Assembly (NCBI GenBank): GCA_021823305.1
Contig: JAKAOE010000119.1
Span: 1 to 6,437 of the forward strand
Reading direction: 5' to 3'
From: Acidobacteriota bacterium
Lineage (GTDB): Bacteria; Acidobacteriota; Terriglobia; Terriglobales; SCQP01
DNA: 6,437 nt
Each line of letters opens with the position of its first letter. The first letter of the stretch is position 1. The translations under genes and the position numbers were made by a program. Of the stretch, positions 5,569 to 6,437 are shown in pieces. A model generated the notes under the pieces. That model was not told where the DNA came from and did no database searches. It saw only the letters and a program-made list of their open reading frames with translations.

Positions 5569-5591
5569 GCTGCTTCTACTAGTGTAGCAGC
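5569..5591. other. Hairpin upstream of the small basic gene
   Basis: GCTG (5569-5572) pairs with CAGC (5588-5591), and CTAC (5576-5579) with GTAG (5584-5587), around a TAGT loop with a CTT bulge. An alternative pairing is GCTGCT/AGCAGC with an 11-nt loop. It overlaps the possible -10 of the small gene, so it may be an operator. There is no T-tract. Confidence 0.35.
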
Positions 5592-5610
5592 ATTGATTGA
5601 GCGCGGGCGG

Positions 5611-5631
5611 CCCCGCGCGGCTGCTTAGCGC
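5611..5631 (+). repeat. Short GC-rich repeat, copy 1 (related to 5754-5766 and 2714-2730)
   Basis: The first 13 bases, CCCCGCGCGGCTG (5611-5623), recur exactly at 5754-5766. The 17 bases 5615-5631 match 2714-2730 with one difference. The core GCGCGGCTG also occurs near 5684-5692, inside one of the stems. Confidence 0.45.
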
Positions 5632-5753
5632 TCGGATGGACGAGAGCTCGCCGTGGCGCCGCGCGGCCCGCTGCCCCGTACGGGCGCGGCTGCGCGTGGA
5701 CCCCGGGGAGCCCCACTCCGCCGCGCCCTTGAAGGTTGGGCGCAACGCGGGCG

Positions 5754-5766
5754 CCCCGCGCGGCTG
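5754..5766 (+). repeat. Short GC-rich repeat, copy 2
   Basis: Exact 13-bp copy of 5611-5623, 143 bp downstream in the same orientation. The similarity does not continue into the flanks, where GCGGGCGG follows instead of CTTAGCGC. Confidence 0.4.
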
Positions 5767-5932
5767 GCGGGCGGTGAGATGGACGGTTGGCCAGTTTGCC
5801 GGGGGCGCGGCGCGCGTAGCGGCTGCGCGCCGGTGCGAAGTTTTTTCCGCCGGGGCGGGTGAGCCGCGCGCCAACCCGATGGAAATGCCCGCGCCGGCGG
5901 CGCCGGTGGAATGGCATGCGACCTGCATCAGG

Positions 5933-6437
5933 ATGGGGGCAAGCTGCATCTGGAATTCTGTCGTGTTGCGATTCATCCGCCGCCATCCGATCGCCGGCCT
6001 GGTGATGGCACTCAGCATCGAAGCGTGGATTGCGGTTCCCGGCGAAGCGCTGATCGCGCTCGCCGCCTCCTCACTGGTGAGCCGGACGGTGTCGCTGGCG
6101 CGGATGGCGCTGGGCGGCATCGCGGGGATGCTGGTCAACGATTGCGTGCTGTTCGGATTGAGCCGCGTCGGGCGGGGCGTGCTGGTGCACTGGATCGGCG
6201 TCCATCGGCTGCACTTCCACCTCTCGGCGGAGATGATGCTGGGGACCAAGTTCCTGCCGCCGCTGCGCAGCGCCGCCTATGTGATCTACGGGCTGCAGGG
6301 CACGCCATTCCCGCGCTTCCTCTGGGTGTCGCTGCTTTCCAGCCTGCTCTGGGTGAGCGTCTACACGCTGATCGGGCAGAGCCTGAAGGAGCGCATCACC
6401 GGCTGGATGGAGCACGCCGAGCAGCGCCGCGGCTGGA
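5933..6437 (+). CDS. DedA-family inner-membrane protein, partial (runs off the right edge)
   Basis: At least 168 codons are present with no stop before the edge. DedA proteins are inner-membrane proteins with membrane-re-entrant helices; some act as lipid (undecaprenyl phosphate or phospholipid) flippases or affect proton-dependent resistance. Family-like features, counted from 5933, are an acidic residue in the first helix (E30) with VPGEALIALAAS (35-46), a Gly-rich helix with a conserved-type Asp (GGIAGMLVNDCVLFGLSRVG, D70), the loop TKFLPPLRSAAY (105-116), and the final helix FPRFLWVSLLSSLLWVSVYT (126-145). The loop has Lys106 where an Arg is common and keeps Arg112. The start is uncertain. 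The frame is open from 5597; candidates are ATG 5879, 5885 and 5933 and GTG 5963. None has a good ribosome site, and GTG 5963 has only a weak GGAA 7-8 nt upstream. ATG 5933 is a compromise. Confidence 0.7.
   Translation, partial: MGASCIWNSVVLRFIRRHPIAGLVMALSIEAWIAVPGEALIALAASSLVSRTVSLARMALGGIAGMLVNDCVLFGLSRVGRGVLVHWIGVHRLHFHLSAEMMLGTKFLPPLRSAAYVIYGLQGTPFPRFLWVSLLSSLLWVSVYTLIGQSLKERITGWMEHAEQRRGW

Larger units (their letters stand above)
5597..5846. other. GC-rich, hairpin-dense region without a convincing gene
   Basis: Between the small basic gene and the DedA-like gene (5529-5932) I see no gene. The frames that stay open here give Arg/Ala/Gly/Pro-rich translations without domain character. 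The block is full of stems: GAGCGC/GCGCTC (5599-5604 with 5628-5633), GCCGCGC/GCGCGGC (5658-5664 with 5684-5690) enclosing the palindrome CCCGTACGGG (5675-5684), CCCCGGGG (5701-5708), GCGCCC/GGGCGC with a 9-nt loop (5723-5743), and CGGCGCGC/GCGCGCCG with a 9-nt loop (5808-5832). A run of six T follows at 5841-5846, 8 nt after the last stem, which is too far for a standard terminator. It could be a structured RNA, a degenerate dispersed repeat, or ordinary GC-rich spacer. Confidence 0.4.

Noticed and set aside
5808..5846. Rho-independent terminator
   Set aside because: The 8-bp stem (5808-5832) is strong and a T6 run follows, but 8 nt separate them; a functional terminator needs the T-run directly after the stem.
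5597..5846. Known structured RNA (tmRNA, RNase P RNA, SRP RNA or 6S RNA)
   Set aside because: I looked for their hallmark conserved stretches and found none; the block is called only as hairpin-dense spacer.
5545..6249. A 234-codon open frame on the minus strand
   Set aside because: It is antisense to the DedA-like gene and extends through the GC-rich gap. Its translation is Ser/Arg/Ala/Pro-rich without any domain, as expected for a shadow frame in GC-rich DNA.

Overview
The window is GC-rich chromosomal DNA from a Gram-negative bacterium, most likely a member of the Acidobacteriota. The grounds are a menaquinone gene of the futalosine route (mqnA), an M61-type peptidase N-terminus, a secreted FecR-domain protein, a TlpA-like protein with an extra cysteine module, and a small basic protein of a type I associate with this phylum. 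The assignment rests on the character of the proteins and was not tested by a database search. I see no phage, transposon, CRISPR array, tRNA or rRNA.

Layout. From 1937 down to 1 the minus strand carries an apparent operon mqnA - ruvA - M61 peptidase. The first two genes overlap by 4 bp, and the third follows after 47 bp and runs off the left edge. Divergent from it, across a 109-bp gap with promoter-like elements and an inverted repeat, is a plus-strand gene for a small outer-membrane beta-barrel protein (2047-2700). It converges on a minus-strand gene for a 533-residue secreted FecR-domain protein with a low-complexity tail (2768-4369). A second divergent promoter region (4370-4461) separates this from a plus-strand TlpA/ResA-like thioredoxin with a five-cysteine C-terminal module (4462-5277). 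This converges, with 5 bp between stop codons, on a small basic protein gene (5283-5528, minus). About 400 bp without a convincing gene follow, very GC-rich with several hairpins and short repeats. The window ends inside a plus-strand DedA-family membrane protein gene (5933 to the edge).

How the genes relate. Four products are predicted to work in or beyond the inner membrane: the barrel, the FecR-domain protein, the thioredoxin and the peptidase. DedA lies in the inner membrane. mqnA and ruvA are housekeeping genes of unrelated function that share a transcript. Nothing here forms an obvious new multi-gene system. The points most worth a second look are the cysteine module on the thioredoxin, the structured GC-rich gap at 5597-5846 with a 17-bp motif shared with the gap at 2714-2730, and the tightly packed control region between the FecR and TlpA genes.
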